This document shows positions 1 through 7,927 of a stretch of 64,000 nt of DNA, piece after piece. The stretch's first letter is position 1. The number at the start of each line of letters is the position of its first letter. Location of the stretch: positions 1 through 64,000 of the forward strand of contig NZ_BSSA01000023.1 in NCBI RefSeq assembly GCF_030268885.1, read 5' to 3'. This stretch comes from Kitasatospora phosalacinea. GTDB lineage: Bacteria; Actinomycetota; Actinomycetes; Streptomycetales; Streptomycetaceae. A program made the translations under genes and the position numbers. Below the pieces are notes generated by a model. That model was given only the letters and a program-made list of their open reading frames with translations, was not told where the DNA came from and did not search any database.

Positions 1-360
1 ATGTCAACATATCTGGCGTTGACTTTTGGCACGCTGTTGAGTTCTCAAGGAACGGACGCTTCCTTCGACCGGCCTTCCGACCGCATCTCCGGGCGCTTCG
101 TTCTTCCGTGTTCCCAGCTTATCAGATCCGAGCTCGTGCTCTTTCCCGACTCGCTTTCGTCTTCCGCGCCCTGACGGCCCGTCCGACGTTTCAAACTCTA
201 GCCGATCCCCGCTCCGGAAAGCGAATCGGCCGCAATCTCCGGAAAAGCGCACGGCGAAATACGAACGGGGACGCGAAAAGGACGCGACCCGTCACGGATC
301 AGCTAGCTGGTTTTCCAGGGGATTGGCCGCCCCGGGACCGTCCACACAGATGCGTGTCCG
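1..360 (-). promoter_or_regulatory. rRNA operon promoter/leader region, operon running left out of the window
   Basis: Read on the minus strand, the last 60 bases (TTGAGAACTCAACAGCGTGC, then AAAAGTCAACGCCAG and ATATGTTGA) match what I remember of the streptomycete leader between the rrn promoters and 16S rRNA. Upstream of it lie two possible minus-strand -10 boxes, TGATAA (plus 119-124) and TAGAGT (plus 195-200), as expected for a multi-promoter rrn upstream region. The 16S gene itself would lie left of base 1. No protein-coding signal is visible here. The assignment is from memory of the leader sequence and no rRNA gene can be seen. Confidence 0.68.
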
Positions 361-389
361 GTGCTCCCTGTCAGGCAACTCGAAGAACT

Positions 390-1646
390 TTACACACCCG
401 CGGGCTCGGGATCAAGTGGCACCTGGAAGACCAGCACCGCGACGTCGTCGTCGTGCTCCGCGGTGACGCCGAGGGCGCGTAGGAGGCGGGCGCAGACGGT
501 GTCGGGGGTGCCGACGGGGCCGCGGAGGGTGCCGGCGAGTTGGTCGATGCCCTGGTCGATGTCCTGGTCGCGGCGTTCGACCAGGCCGTCGGTGTAGAGG
601 ACGCCGGTGGTGCCGGGGAGGAGGCGGAGGGTGTGGGAGAGGTGGCCCGCGCCGCCGGTGCCGAGGGGTGGGCCGTTCTGTTCCTCGCCGTGGAGGACGG
701 TGCCGTCGGGGCCGCGGAGGAGGAGGGGGAGGTGGCCGGCGGAGGCGTAGACGAGGGTGGTGGTGCTCGGGTCCCAGACCGCGTAGGTGCAGGTGGCGAT
801 CTGGTTGGCGTCGATCTCCATGGCGAGGCCGTCGAGGAGGGTCATCACCTCGTGCGGGGGGAGGTCGAGGCGGGCGTAGGCGCGGACGGCGGTGCGGAGC
901 TGGCCCATGACGGCGGCCGCGCGCAGGCCGCGGCCCATGACGTCGCCGATGACGAGGGCGGTGCGTCCGCCGCCGAGGCCGATGACGTCGTACCAGTCGC
1001 CGCCGACCGCGGCGTCGGCGCCGCCGGGCTGGTAGGTGGCGGCGACGTGGAGATCGGCGGGCTGTTCGAGTTTCTGCGGGAGGAGGCTGTGCTGGAGGGT
1101 GACGGCGGCTTCGCGCTGGCGGCGTTCGGCCTCGCGGAGGCGTCCGGCGGACTGGACCTGGTCGGTGACCTCGGTGGCGAAGACCAGGACCCCGGCGGGG
1201 GTGGCGTTCTGGTCGGGGCCGAGCGGGACGCAGGCGATGTTGTAGTAGCGGTTGCCGCCGAGGCCGAGGATGCAGCGGGACTTCACGCTGCGCGGGCGTC
1301 CGCTGCGCAGGACCTGGTCGAGCAGCGGGAGCACGCCGAGGGTGGCGAGTTCGGGGAGGGACTCGGCGACGGGGCGACCGGGGGTGCGGGCACCGAACAG
1401 GTCGCGGTAGGCCTGGTTGGCGTAGCCGAGTTGGTGGTGGGGGCCGTGGGTGAGGGCGACGGGGGCGGGGAGGCGGCGGAGGACCTCGCGGAGGTCGTAG
1501 AGCTGCTCGGGGTCGCGGAGGTCGGGGCCGGGGCCGGTGACGGCCGGGTCGCGCGGACCGGGGACGGTGACGGGTTCGTCCGCGGTGGCGGGGGTGGCCC
1601 GCCAGGCGGCTCCGGTGAGCCGGGCGCTCCAGCGCATGAGGTTCAA
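390..1646 (-). CDS. PAS domain-containing PP2C-type (SpoIIE-like) serine phosphatase
   Basis: Cytosolic protein phosphatase of the SpoIIE/RsbU type, likely acting on an anti-sigma antagonist; its partner is unknown. Residues about 50-165 form a PAS-like sensor (NQAYRDLFG, then a PAS beta region ending FATEVTDQ). A short coiled linker leads into the phosphatase domain (about 190-410) with the metal-binding motifs GGDWYD (215-220), GDVMGRG (234-240), AGHLP (303-307), TDGLVERR and DDDVAVLVF. The frame opens at a TTG (1644-1646) about 9 nt after GAGGAAG. An in-frame ATG three codons later (1637) is the alternative. There is no anti-sigma kinase domain, so the kinase partner must be encoded elsewhere. 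It stands alone between the rrn leader and ndh. Confidence 0.9.
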   Translation of the reverse strand: MNLMRWSARLTGAAWRATPATADEPVTVPGPRDPAVTGPGPDLRDPEQLYDLREVLRRLPAPVALTHGPHHQLGYANQAYRDLFGARTPGRPVAESLPELATLGVLPLLDQVLRSGRPRSVKSRCILGLGGNRYYNIACVPLGPDQNATPAGVLVFATEVTDQVQSAGRLREAERRQREAAVTLQHSLLPQKLEQPADLHVAATYQPGGADAAVGGDWYDVIGLGGGRTALVIGDVMGRGLRAAAVMGQLRTAVRAYARLDLPPHEVMTLLDGLAMEIDANQIATCTYAVWDPSTTTLVYASAGHLPLLLRGPDGTVLHGEEQNGPPLGTGGAGHLSHTLRLLPGTTGVLYTDGLVERRDQDIDQGIDQLAGTLRGPVGTPDTVCARLLRALGVTAEHDDDVAVLVFQVPLDPEPAGV

Positions 1647-1865
1647 CGTCGGCCGCTTCCTCGGGACTGATGGGGGTGGTGCCTGCAGGGGTGAAGGGCT
1701 GCAGTGTGACGATCACACTTTGTGCGTGATGCAGCACTCGCCGTAATGGTTCCGTCGGGTTGATCCTGTCAGGCTCCGGTGTGATTCCGGAAGTCGAGAC
1801 CCCGCTACGGCGCGTTCCGGCAGGCGTACGCGGGGGGCGCGCTCCCGGGCCGGGAGTGCGGGGGG

Positions 1866-3203
1866 TCAGCTGCCGGGGCCGGGGGTGAATCCGGACTCGA
1901 ATTCGGCCCGGGGGTGCTCGATGGTGCCCAGCGAAACGATTTCGCGCGGGAAGAGGCCGCCGAACAGCCAGTCCGTCAGCACCCGGATCCGCCGCTCCCG
2001 GGTGGGGAGGCGGCGCAGTTGGCGGGCGCGGTGCAGCCACCAGGCGCGGCGGCCGGTGAGGCGGGTGCCGCGCCTGGTGTGGGCGACGGCGCGGTGCAGG
2101 CCGAGCGAGGTGGAGCAGGCCGGGTGTTCGGGGCGGTAGGAGGTGAGCGGTCGGCCGGCCAGGTCGGCGGCCAGGTTCTCGGCGAGCAGCCTGGCCTGGG
2201 CGAGGGCGTGCTGGGCGTTGGGGGCGCAGGGTTCGCCGGTGTGGTCGGGGACGGCGGCGCAGTCCCCGGCCGCCCACGCGTCGGGGAGCGGGGTGCCGTC
2301 GGGAGCGACGATCCGCAGGGTGGGCAGGCAGGTGATCCGGCCGGCGCCGTCGAGCGGGAGGTCCGTGAGGGAGAGGACGGGGGCGGGGCGGATGCCGGCC
2401 GTCCAGACCAGGGTGCGGGCGGCGAAGCGGCTGCCGTCGGAGAGCAGCATCAGCTGGTCGGCGGCGGACTCGAGGGTGGTGGAGAGCCGGACGTCGATGT
2501 TGCGTTCGCGCAGTTCGGCGAGGGTGTGGGCGGCGAGTTCGGGGGTCTCCTCGCCGAGGATGCGGTCCTTGGCCTCGACCAGGATCCAGCGCAGGTCGTC
2601 GGGGTCGAGGTTGTGGTAGCCCTTGGTGGCGGTGCGGGCCATGTCCTCCAGCTCGGCGAGCGCGCCGACGCCCGCGTAGCCGCCGCCGACGAAGACGAAG
2701 GTCAGGGCGGCGTGCCGCAGTTCGGGGTCGCGGGTGGAGGAGGCGAGGTCGAGCTGCTCCAGCACGTGGTTGCGCAGGGCGACCGCCTCGCCGACGGTGG
2801 CGAAACCCATCCCGTGCTCGGCGAGGCCGGGGACGGGGGCGGTGCGGGAGACCGAACCGGGGGCCATCACCAGGACGTCGTACGGGACTTCGGTGGGCAG
2901 CCGGAGTTCGCCGCGCGGGGCGGCGTCCACCCAGGCGGTGCGGGTGGCGTGGTCGATCCTGGTGACGCGGGCGGTGAGCACCCGGCAGTCGGGGAGCGCG
3001 GTGCGCAGCGGGACGACCACGTGGCGCGGGTCGATGGAGCCCGCCGCGACCTCGGCCAGCAGCGGCTGGAAGGTCAGGTAGGGCTGCGGCTCGACGATCG
3101 TCAGTTCGACCCGCCGGTCCTTCAACTGGGCGCGCAGCAGCTGTTGGAGGCGCAGCGCGGCGCTCAGTCCGGCGCAGCCGCCGCCGATGATCAGGACTCG
3201 AAT
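1866..3203 (-). CDS. ndh: Type II NADH dehydrogenase (NAD(P)/FAD-dependent oxidoreductase), non-standard ATT start or frameshifted start
   Basis: Single-subunit, membrane-peripheral NADH:quinone oxidoreductase. The N-terminal FAD Rossmann motif is RVLIIGGGCAGLSAAL. A second dinucleotide motif is FVFVGGGYAGVGALAELEDM, and the FAD-binding AAGDCAAVPDHTGEPC and the 'ALAQARLLAENLAADL' helix are typical of NDH-2. The first ATG/GTG/TTG codon in frame is an internal TTG (3125) that would delete the FAD motif. A TAG lies in frame upstream at about 3255. The only codon placed well for the ribosome binding site GGAGG (6-nt spacer) is ATT at 3201-3203, giving 445 aa. A GTG four bases further up becomes in-frame only if the CCCC run at 3204-3207 had three Cs. 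Either a rare ATT start or an indel is involved. The preceding Rex-like operator fits NADH-responsive control. Confidence 0.85.
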   Translation of the reverse strand: MRVLIIGGGCAGLSAALRLQQLLRAQLKDRRVELTIVEPQPYLTFQPLLAEVAAGSIDPRHVVVPLRTALPDCRVLTARVTRIDHATRTAWVDAAPRGELRLPTEVPYDVLVMAPGSVSRTAPVPGLAEHGMGFATVGEAVALRNHVLEQLDLASSTRDPELRHAALTFVFVGGGYAGVGALAELEDMARTATKGYHNLDPDDLRWILVEAKDRILGEETPELAAHTLAELRERNIDVRLSTTLESAADQLMLLSDGSRFAARTLVWTAGIRPAPVLSLTDLPLDGAGRITCLPTLRIVAPDGTPLPDAWAAGDCAAVPDHTGEPCAPNAQHALAQARLLAENLAADLAGRPLTSYRPEHPACSTSLGLHRAVAHTRRGTRLTGRRAWWLHRARQLRRLPTRERRIRVLTDWLFGGLFPREIVSLGTIEHPRAEFESGFTPGPGS

Positions 3204-3225
3204 GGGGCACCTCCGGCCGGCCCTG

Positions 3226-3306
3226 GGGCTGTGACCCGTTTCACGTTCCCCCTATGACGCACCCGCCGGTGGTCTCTTGTCCACAGTCAGGGCCGGATCG
3301 GGCCGA
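3226..3306 (+). repeat. Diverged ~80-bp duplication, copy A
   Basis: Shares with 3656-3733, in the same order and nearly the same spacing: GGGGCTGTGA-N6-TCACGT, then TTGTCC(A/G)CA about 45 nt later, then AGGGCC(C)GGATCGG(A/G)CCG 12 nt after that. The intervening bases have diverged. This is the region immediately upstream of ndh on the minus strand. Confidence 0.6.
3230..3245 (-). promoter_or_regulatory. Rex-operator-like (ROP) site upstream of ndh
   Basis: On the minus strand the 16-mer is CGTGAAACGGGTCACA. The streptomycete Rex operator is TGTGAACNNNGTTCACA-like (GTGAA...TTCACA), so both conserved half-sites are nearly complete. It ends 27 nt upstream of the ndh start. Rex is an NADH/NAD+ sensing repressor known to control respiratory NADH dehydrogenase genes. 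The pattern GTGA-N6-TCAC would also fit a Crp-family protein. Confidence 0.55.
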
Positions 3307-3979
3307 ATCCGCTCCGGTCGTCCCGTCGATCAGAAGGTCGATCGGGGTGTCGATCCGGTTCTGCGCCGCGGTCGGGTCGCCGAGCGGAGACCGGTCGCCG
3401 TGGCCGCCGCTCCCCCACCCTCCACCGGTTCGATTCGCCCGGACGCGCCCCCGTGAGGCTCGGTGATGTGTGTGGCTGTCGTGCGAGTGCGCGGGTCACG
3501 CCGACGGCGGAGCGGGGCGGTGGCGCCGGGAAGGTGTACGTCCGACCGTTGCCGTTTCGCCGGAGCGGGGACTTCCGAACTATCTGACGCTTCGTCAAGG
3601 TCCGGCAAAGGGCGGCGAGTCGGGGTGGAGGGCGGCGTTCCGGGGTGGATGCTCGGGGCTGTGATTCCTCTCACGTGGGCCCGGGGGTGGCGCCTGAGGG
3701 GATTTGTCCGCACGTAGGGCCCGGATCGGACCGGTCCGGGGCCACGAGTGGTCCACTTCTGCGGCGAACTTCCCTGAACTATGGTCGGATTGTGCTTCGG
3801 ACCGCCGATGGTGCCGGTCCTTTCGTCCTGGACCTGGTGGCGTCGACGCGGACTGCACGGGAGCCAACCGGGGAAGGTAGTGCGCGGACGTCGGACCACG
3901 GCCGGTGTCGGCAGCGCACACCAGGGGGCGCAGTAGCCGTTCGGGTGCCCGGGACGGGGTGCCTCGGGGGAGGTTTGGC
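3246..3979. other. Long non-coding gap between ndh and the TetR gene
   Basis: About 730 bases with no frame showing normal streptomycete codon bias. Short frames here have mixed third positions and no ribosome binding site. It contains the second half of a diverged duplication (3656-3733) with a second GTGA-N6-TCAC palindrome. A weak promoter candidate TTCTGC (3757-3762), 17 nt, TATGGT (3780-3785) points towards the TetR gene. Confidence 0.5.
3656..3733 (+). repeat. Diverged ~80-bp duplication, copy B, with a second Rex/Crp-like palindrome
   Basis: Second copy of the element at 3226-3306, about 430 bases away. Its palindrome TGTGATTCCTCTCACG (3660-3675) keeps GTGA and TCAC but has lost the inner Rex bases. 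The TTGTCC and AGGGCCCGGATCGGACCG blocks are retained. Confidence 0.55.
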
Positions 3980-4777
3980 ATGGCGGAGCAGGATCAGTTG
4001 GCGGGGCGGGTGCCGGTCGCGGCGTTCGGACGGGCCGCGGTGGACGTGGTGCCGGAGCAGCGCGGTCCCGACGAGCGGGAGCGGTACGGCTACCCGGGCG
4101 GTGGCGAGCGACCGGACGGGCCGGGGCGGGGTGCGGGCTCGCGGCTGCGGGTGGACGCCCGGCGGAACCTGGAGAGCGTGCTGCGGGCCGCCCGCGAGGT
4201 GTTCGGCGAACTCGGCTACGGGGCGCCGATGGAGGAGGTCGCCCGGCGGGCCGGGGTCGGCGTGGGCACCGTGTACCGGCGCTTCCCCAGCAAGGAGGTG
4301 CTGGTCCAGCGGATCGCCGCCGAGGAGGTCTCCTGGCTGACCGTGCAGGCCCGGGAGTCGCTGTACGGCGGCCTGACCGGCCCGTGGGACGCGCTGGCGG
4401 GCTTCCTGCAGCGGGCGGCGGCCTCGGGCGCGGGCCGGCTGCTGCCGCCGGAGGCGTTCCGGTACGCGGAGGAGATCGGCCGGGTCCCCGAGCAGCGCGG
4501 CGGCGACCTGCGGGCGTTCGGCGGTGCGGCGGCGGACGAGGGCGAGCAGAGTGCCGACCCGCGGCTGCTGCTGCAGTTGCTGGCGGCGCTGGTGGCCCGG
4601 GCGGGCGCGGCCGGGGAGCTGCGGCCCGGCGTGACGGTGGCGGACGTGGTGCTGGTGCTGACGGCCGCGGTGCCGGTGCACGCCTCCGCGGCCGTCCCGG
4701 TCCGGGAGGGCGAGACCGAGGGCGGGGCGGGCCACCGACTGCTGCAGATCCTGCTGCAGGGCCTGCGCGCGGCCTGA
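3980..4777 (+). CDS. TetR family transcriptional regulator
   Basis: DNA-binding repressor, 265 aa. A poorly conserved, charged N-terminal arm of about 55 residues precedes the TetR helix-turn-helix (about 60-110): ARREVFGELGYGAPMEEVARRAGVG-type sequence with VGTVYRRFPSKEVLVQ, the recognition helix signature. The C-terminal ligand domain holds TVADVVLVLTAAVPVHASA. The ATG at 3980 follows GGGGGAGG. The neighbours are an unregulated-looking gap and an ECF sigma gene, so the target genes are not evident. It may regulate itself. Confidence 0.88.
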   Translation: MAEQDQLAGRVPVAAFGRAAVDVVPEQRGPDERERYGYPGGGERPDGPGRGAGSRLRVDARRNLESVLRAAREVFGELGYGAPMEEVARRAGVGVGTVYRRFPSKEVLVQRIAAEEVSWLTVQARESLYGGLTGPWDALAGFLQRAAASGAGRLLPPEAFRYAEEIGRVPEQRGGDLRAFGGAAADEGEQSADPRLLLQLLAALVARAGAAGELRPGVTVADVVLVLTAAVPVHASAAVPVREGETEGGAGHRLLQILLQGLRAA

Positions 4778-5130
4778 CCGGCGCCGCCGCGCCGGGAGTT
4801 GACGCACACCGTACGGGCCGGCCGTCGCCGGGTCGGCCGCGGGCCGGTCGTGGCGCGCCGTTCGGGTGACGGGGAGCCACCGGGCGCGCGGGGCGGGACG
4901 GAAGCGGCACGGAACGTTCCGGGTACGCGCGGTGCCTGCGCCGCCGGGTTCCGAACACATCCGCGAGCGGCGGCCCGGAGGAGTGGGACGGGGCCGACCC
5001 GGCTACCGGTGGTCGCTGCGCTATGCCATTCTTTGCCCGTGGTTGGAGCCATTGTCCCGTTGCGCACCGTGACCGCCGTCGACTCCAGGGGGCGGGCCCT
5101 GCCGTGCGCCGCGCGCCGGGGCGGTACCCG
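4778..5130. other. Intergenic gap, nothing recognised
   Basis: 353 bases between the TetR gene and the sigma-fusion gene. A TTGACG at 4799-4804 is not followed by a convincing -10. No coding bias and no strong hairpin were noticed. Confidence 0.4.
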
Positions 5131-7116
5131 GTGAACCCCGACGAGCAGGGCGACGCGGGCGAGTTCGGCTCCGGCCTGGAGACGCCGGGCCAGGTCCCGG
5201 ACCAGGGCGGCAGCCCGGCCCGGGAGTCGCTGGGCGGCCGGGTGCCCGGCCAGGCCGCCGCCGGGCAGGGCGGCGTCGCCCCCGAGGCGTTCATCGGCGA
5301 GGAGTTCCCGGTGCGCGCCGTGGTGCCCGCCCCCGCCGACCCGGTGGACGGCGAACGACCGCCCTCCGACGCCGAGTTGACCGCCCGCGTCCGGGCCGGG
5401 GACGACGCCGCGTACGAGGAGATCTACCGCCGCCACGCGGACTCCGTCCGCCGCTACGCCCGCACCTGCTGCCGGGACAGCTTCACCGCGGAGGACCTGG
5501 CGGGCGAGGTGTTCGCCCGGACGCTGCAGGCGCTCAAGGCCGGCAAGGGGCCCGAGTTCGCCGTCCGCGCCTACCTGCTGACGGCGGTGCGCAACGTGGC
5601 CGCCGCCTGGACCCGCTCCGACCGGCGCGAGCAACTGGTCGACGACTTCACCGACTTCGCCGAAGCCTCCGCGGCCACCGTCGAGTTCGACCTCGCCGAC
5701 CCCGGCGCCGACGCCTGGGCGCTCGCCCTCGCCGACCAGCGCATGGTGATGCGCGCGTACGCCGAACTGCCCGAGGACGACCGGGTGGTGCTCTGGCACA
5801 CCGAGGTCGAACGGGAGTCCCCCAAGACCGTCGCCGTGATGCTGGGCAAGACCGCCAACGCCACCGCCGTCCAGGCCCACCGGGCCCGCGACCGGCTGGC
5901 CGCCGCGTTCCTGCAGGCGCACGTGTCGGGCAGCCAGGAGTCCGGCTGCGCCGGGTACGCCAACCGGCTCGGCGCGTACGCCCGCGGCTCGCTGCGCAAG
6001 CGCGCCTCCGCGGAGGTCGGCAAGCACGTGCAGGACTGCACCCGCTGCACCGCCGCGTACCTGGAGCTCGCCGACATCAACCACGGCCTGCGCGCCGTGC
6101 TGCCCGGCGGCGCACTGCTCTGGCTCGGCACCGGCTGGTCCGCCGTCGCGGCCGCGGCCGTCGGCGGGGCCGCCGTCACCGGCGCGGTGGCGGGCGGGGC
6201 GGCCGTGGTCGGCGGGGGGACGGCGGGCGCGGGCGCGGCCGGGGCCGCGACGGCGGGGGCGGCCGGGGGCGCCGGGTCCTCCGGCGGCGGCGCGGCGGCC
6301 GCGGCCGGGGAGGGGCTCGGCACCGCCGCCAAGGCCGGGATCGCGGCCGGGATCGCCGTCGTCGCGGCGGCCGTCGCCGCGTTCGCGCTCACCGGCTCGC
6401 CGGAGCCCGCGGCGCAGGTGGCCGCACCGCCGGTCACCGTCGCTCCGGAGACGCCGCCACCGAGCCCGTCCCCGACGCCGTCGCCCTCCCCGACCCCGAC
6501 CCCGACGCCCACGCCCACGCCGACACCGTCGCCGTCTCCGTCACCCACTCCGACGCCCAAGCCCTCGCCGACGCCCGCGCCGCGCCGGGTGCCCCCGCCC
6601 GTGCCGACGCCGACGCCCTCGCCCACTCCGACCCCGACGCCGACGCCGTCCCCGACGCCCTCGCCCACGCCCCCGGTGGCGCGCCAGTTCTGGCTGGACG
6701 AGGTGCCGCTGGACCGCGGCCACCGGAGCGCGGCCGACGGCCCGAGCATCCGCGGCGCCGGGCAGGTCCTGCAACGGCCCGCGGCCTGGCTGCACGGCAC
6801 CCGCTACCAGCACGTGCTGGCGGCCCGGGTGCCCTCCCGGGTGACCGTCGACCTGAACCGGCCCTGCCGTTCGTTCGACGCCGTCGCCGGACTGGACGAC
6901 TTCGGCGTCACGTACGGCGAGGTGGTGTTCTCGGTGCAGGGGAGCGACGGCCGGGTGCTGTGGCGCTCCCCCGCGATGTCGGCGGACGACCCCCCGGTCG
7001 CCGTCCACGTGCCGCTGGACGGGCAGACGTCGATCCGCCTGGTGGTCACCCCGGTCCGCGGCTCCGTCCCGGTCGTCGACCTGGCGGACTGGGCGCAGGC
7101 CCGGCTCACCTGCTGA
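5131..7116 (+). CDS. ECF sigma factor fused to zinc-finger anti-sigma, membrane segment and NPCBM carbohydrate-binding-like domain
   Basis: One 661-aa polypeptide that appears to hold a whole envelope-sensing circuit. Sigma region 2 is at about 85-165 (AEDLAGEVFARTLQALK; RAYLLTAVRNVAAAW). Sigma region 4 is at about 200-262 (ELPEDDRVVLWHTEVE; SPKTVAVMLGKTANATAVQAHRARDRL). A ZAS-type zinc site is H299-x3-C303-x2-C306. Ala/Gly-rich hydrophobic stretches occur at about 330-365 and 401-420, the latter a good transmembrane helix. A Pro/Thr/Ser linker with PTPTPSPS repeats covers about 440-515. The C-terminal domain, about 515-661, resembles NPCBM (FWLDEVPLDRG...VTVDLNRPCRSFDAVAGLDD...). GTG at 5131 is chosen because coding bias begins there. 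The predicted topology is sigma inside and glycan-binding domain outside. Confidence 0.85.
   Translation: MNPDEQGDAGEFGSGLETPGQVPDQGGSPARESLGGRVPGQAAAGQGGVAPEAFIGEEFPVRAVVPAPADPVDGERPPSDAELTARVRAGDDAAYEEIYRRHADSVRRYARTCCRDSFTAEDLAGEVFARTLQALKAGKGPEFAVRAYLLTAVRNVAAAWTRSDRREQLVDDFTDFAEASAATVEFDLADPGADAWALALADQRMVMRAYAELPEDDRVVLWHTEVERESPKTVAVMLGKTANATAVQAHRARDRLAAAFLQAHVSGSQESGCAGYANRLGAYARGSLRKRASAEVGKHVQDCTRCTAAYLELADINHGLRAVLPGGALLWLGTGWSAVAAAAVGGAAVTGAVAGGAAVVGGGTAGAGAAGAATAGAAGGAGSSGGGAAAAAGEGLGTAAKAGIAAGIAVVAAAVAAFALTGSPEPAAQVAAPPVTVAPETPPPSPSPTPSPSPTPTPTPTPTPTPSPSPSPTPTPKPSPTPAPRRVPPPVPTPTPSPTPTPTPTPSPTPSPTPPVARQFWLDEVPLDRGHRSAADGPSIRGAGQVLQRPAAWLHGTRYQHVLAARVPSRVTVDLNRPCRSFDAVAGLDDFGVTYGEVVFSVQGSDGRVLWRSPAMSADDPPVAVHVPLDGQTSIRLVVTPVRGSVPVVDLADWAQARLTC
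6460..6675 (+). repeat. Low-complexity Pro/Thr/Ser codon repeat in the sigma-fusion gene
   Basis: Runs of CCGACGCC, CCCACGCC and CCGTCGCC-like units encode (S/T)P dipeptides of an extracytoplasmic linker between the membrane helix and the NPCBM-like domain. A stretch of RRVPPPV at about residue 488 interrupts it. Confidence 0.8.
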
Positions 7117-7134
7117 GCGGCCGGGAGTCCGGCC

Positions 7135-7830
7135 TCAGATCGCGCAGGTGCCGTCCTCGCAGGTGGCGGCGGGCGGGGCGATCGGGGTGACCTGCCGGGC
7201 GGTCTCGGCCTCGACCTGGCGGAGGACCTGGAGGAAGGTCTCGGCCTCCTGGCCGCCCTGGACGGCCCACTTGCCCTCGAAGACGAAGGTGGGGACGGCG
7301 GTGACGCCGATGGCGCGGGCCTCGGCGAGGGCGGCGCGGGTCTCGGCCTCGCCCTCGTTCCCGGCCAGGTAGGCGGCGGCGCGGTCGCGGTCGATGCCGG
7401 TCTCGGCGGCGAGGTCGGCGAGCGCCTCGACGTCGCCGACGTCGACGCCCTCGGAGAAGTGGGCCCTGAGCAGGCGCTCCTTGAGGGCGGCCTGCACGGC
7501 GGCGCCGTACTCGGTCTCGGCGAGGTGGAGCAGGCGGTGGGCGCGGAAGGTGTTGACCTCGACCGCGGCGTCGAAGTCGTAGTCGATGCCGATGCTCCTG
7601 CCGACCTCGGTGATCCGGGCGTCCATGGCGAGGGCCTGCGGACCGTAGCGCTCGGTGAGCCACTCGCGGTGCGGGCGAGCCTGCTCGGGGGCGTCGGGGA
7701 CGAGCTGGTAGGGGCGGTAGACCACCTCGACGCCGTCCTTGCCCTCGAACTGCCCGAGCGCCTGCTCGAAGCGCCGCTTGCCGACGTAGCACCAGGGGCA
7801 GGCGATGTCCGAGTAGATTTCGACCTTCAT
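7135..7830 (-). CDS. DsbA family (FrnE-like) thiol oxidoreductase
   Basis: Cytoplasmic thioredoxin-fold protein of the DsbA/FrnE clade, 231 aa. The active site CPWC is at 11-14 just after the first strand (KVEIYSDIA). The helical insertion contains FRAHRLLHLAETEYG and LLRAHFSEGVDVGD, and the cis-Pro loop is VTAVPTFVFEGKWAVQGGQ. There is no signal peptide. The last residues, CEDGTCAI, add a CxxxxC pair typical of the actinobacterial members. ATG 7830 follows AGGAG at 11 nt. A longer reading from 7899 has no coding bias. Its stop faces the stop of the sigma-fusion gene 18 bases away, so the two are convergent. Confidence 0.9.
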   Translation of the reverse strand: MKVEIYSDIACPWCYVGKRRFEQALGQFEGKDGVEVVYRPYQLVPDAPEQARPHREWLTERYGPQALAMDARITEVGRSIGIDYDFDAAVEVNTFRAHRLLHLAETEYGAAVQAALKERLLRAHFSEGVDVGDVEALADLAAETGIDRDRAAAYLAGNEGEAETRAALAEARAIGVTAVPTFVFEGKWAVQGGQEAETFLQVLRQVEAETARQVTPIAPPAATCEDGTCAI

Positions 7831-7927
7831 GGCGGGGCGGGCTCCTGTCGGGGTCGGGGGGAGGGCCGGACGGCCGTTCGACGGAAGGTGAACGCTCAAC
7901 CATCCACGGACATTCCGGTCGCCCCGC

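Noticed and set aside
412..3210. A 900-codon open frame antisense or shifted across the PP2C and ndh genes (and similar giant frames at 7896-11129, 7979-11224, 41269-45945 and 50327-53479)
   Set aside because: They run opposite or out of frame with genes having recognised domains, have Arg/Pro/Gly-only composition, and are the expected by-product of 74% GC DNA.
3254..3466. A plus-strand 70-codon frame upstream of the TetR gene
   Set aside because: Mixed third positions and no conserved motif; it overlaps the Rex-like region of ndh.
6460..6675. Short tandem repeats that might be taken as a CRISPR-like array
   Set aside because: They encode a Pro/Thr/Ser linker in frame, with no spacers.
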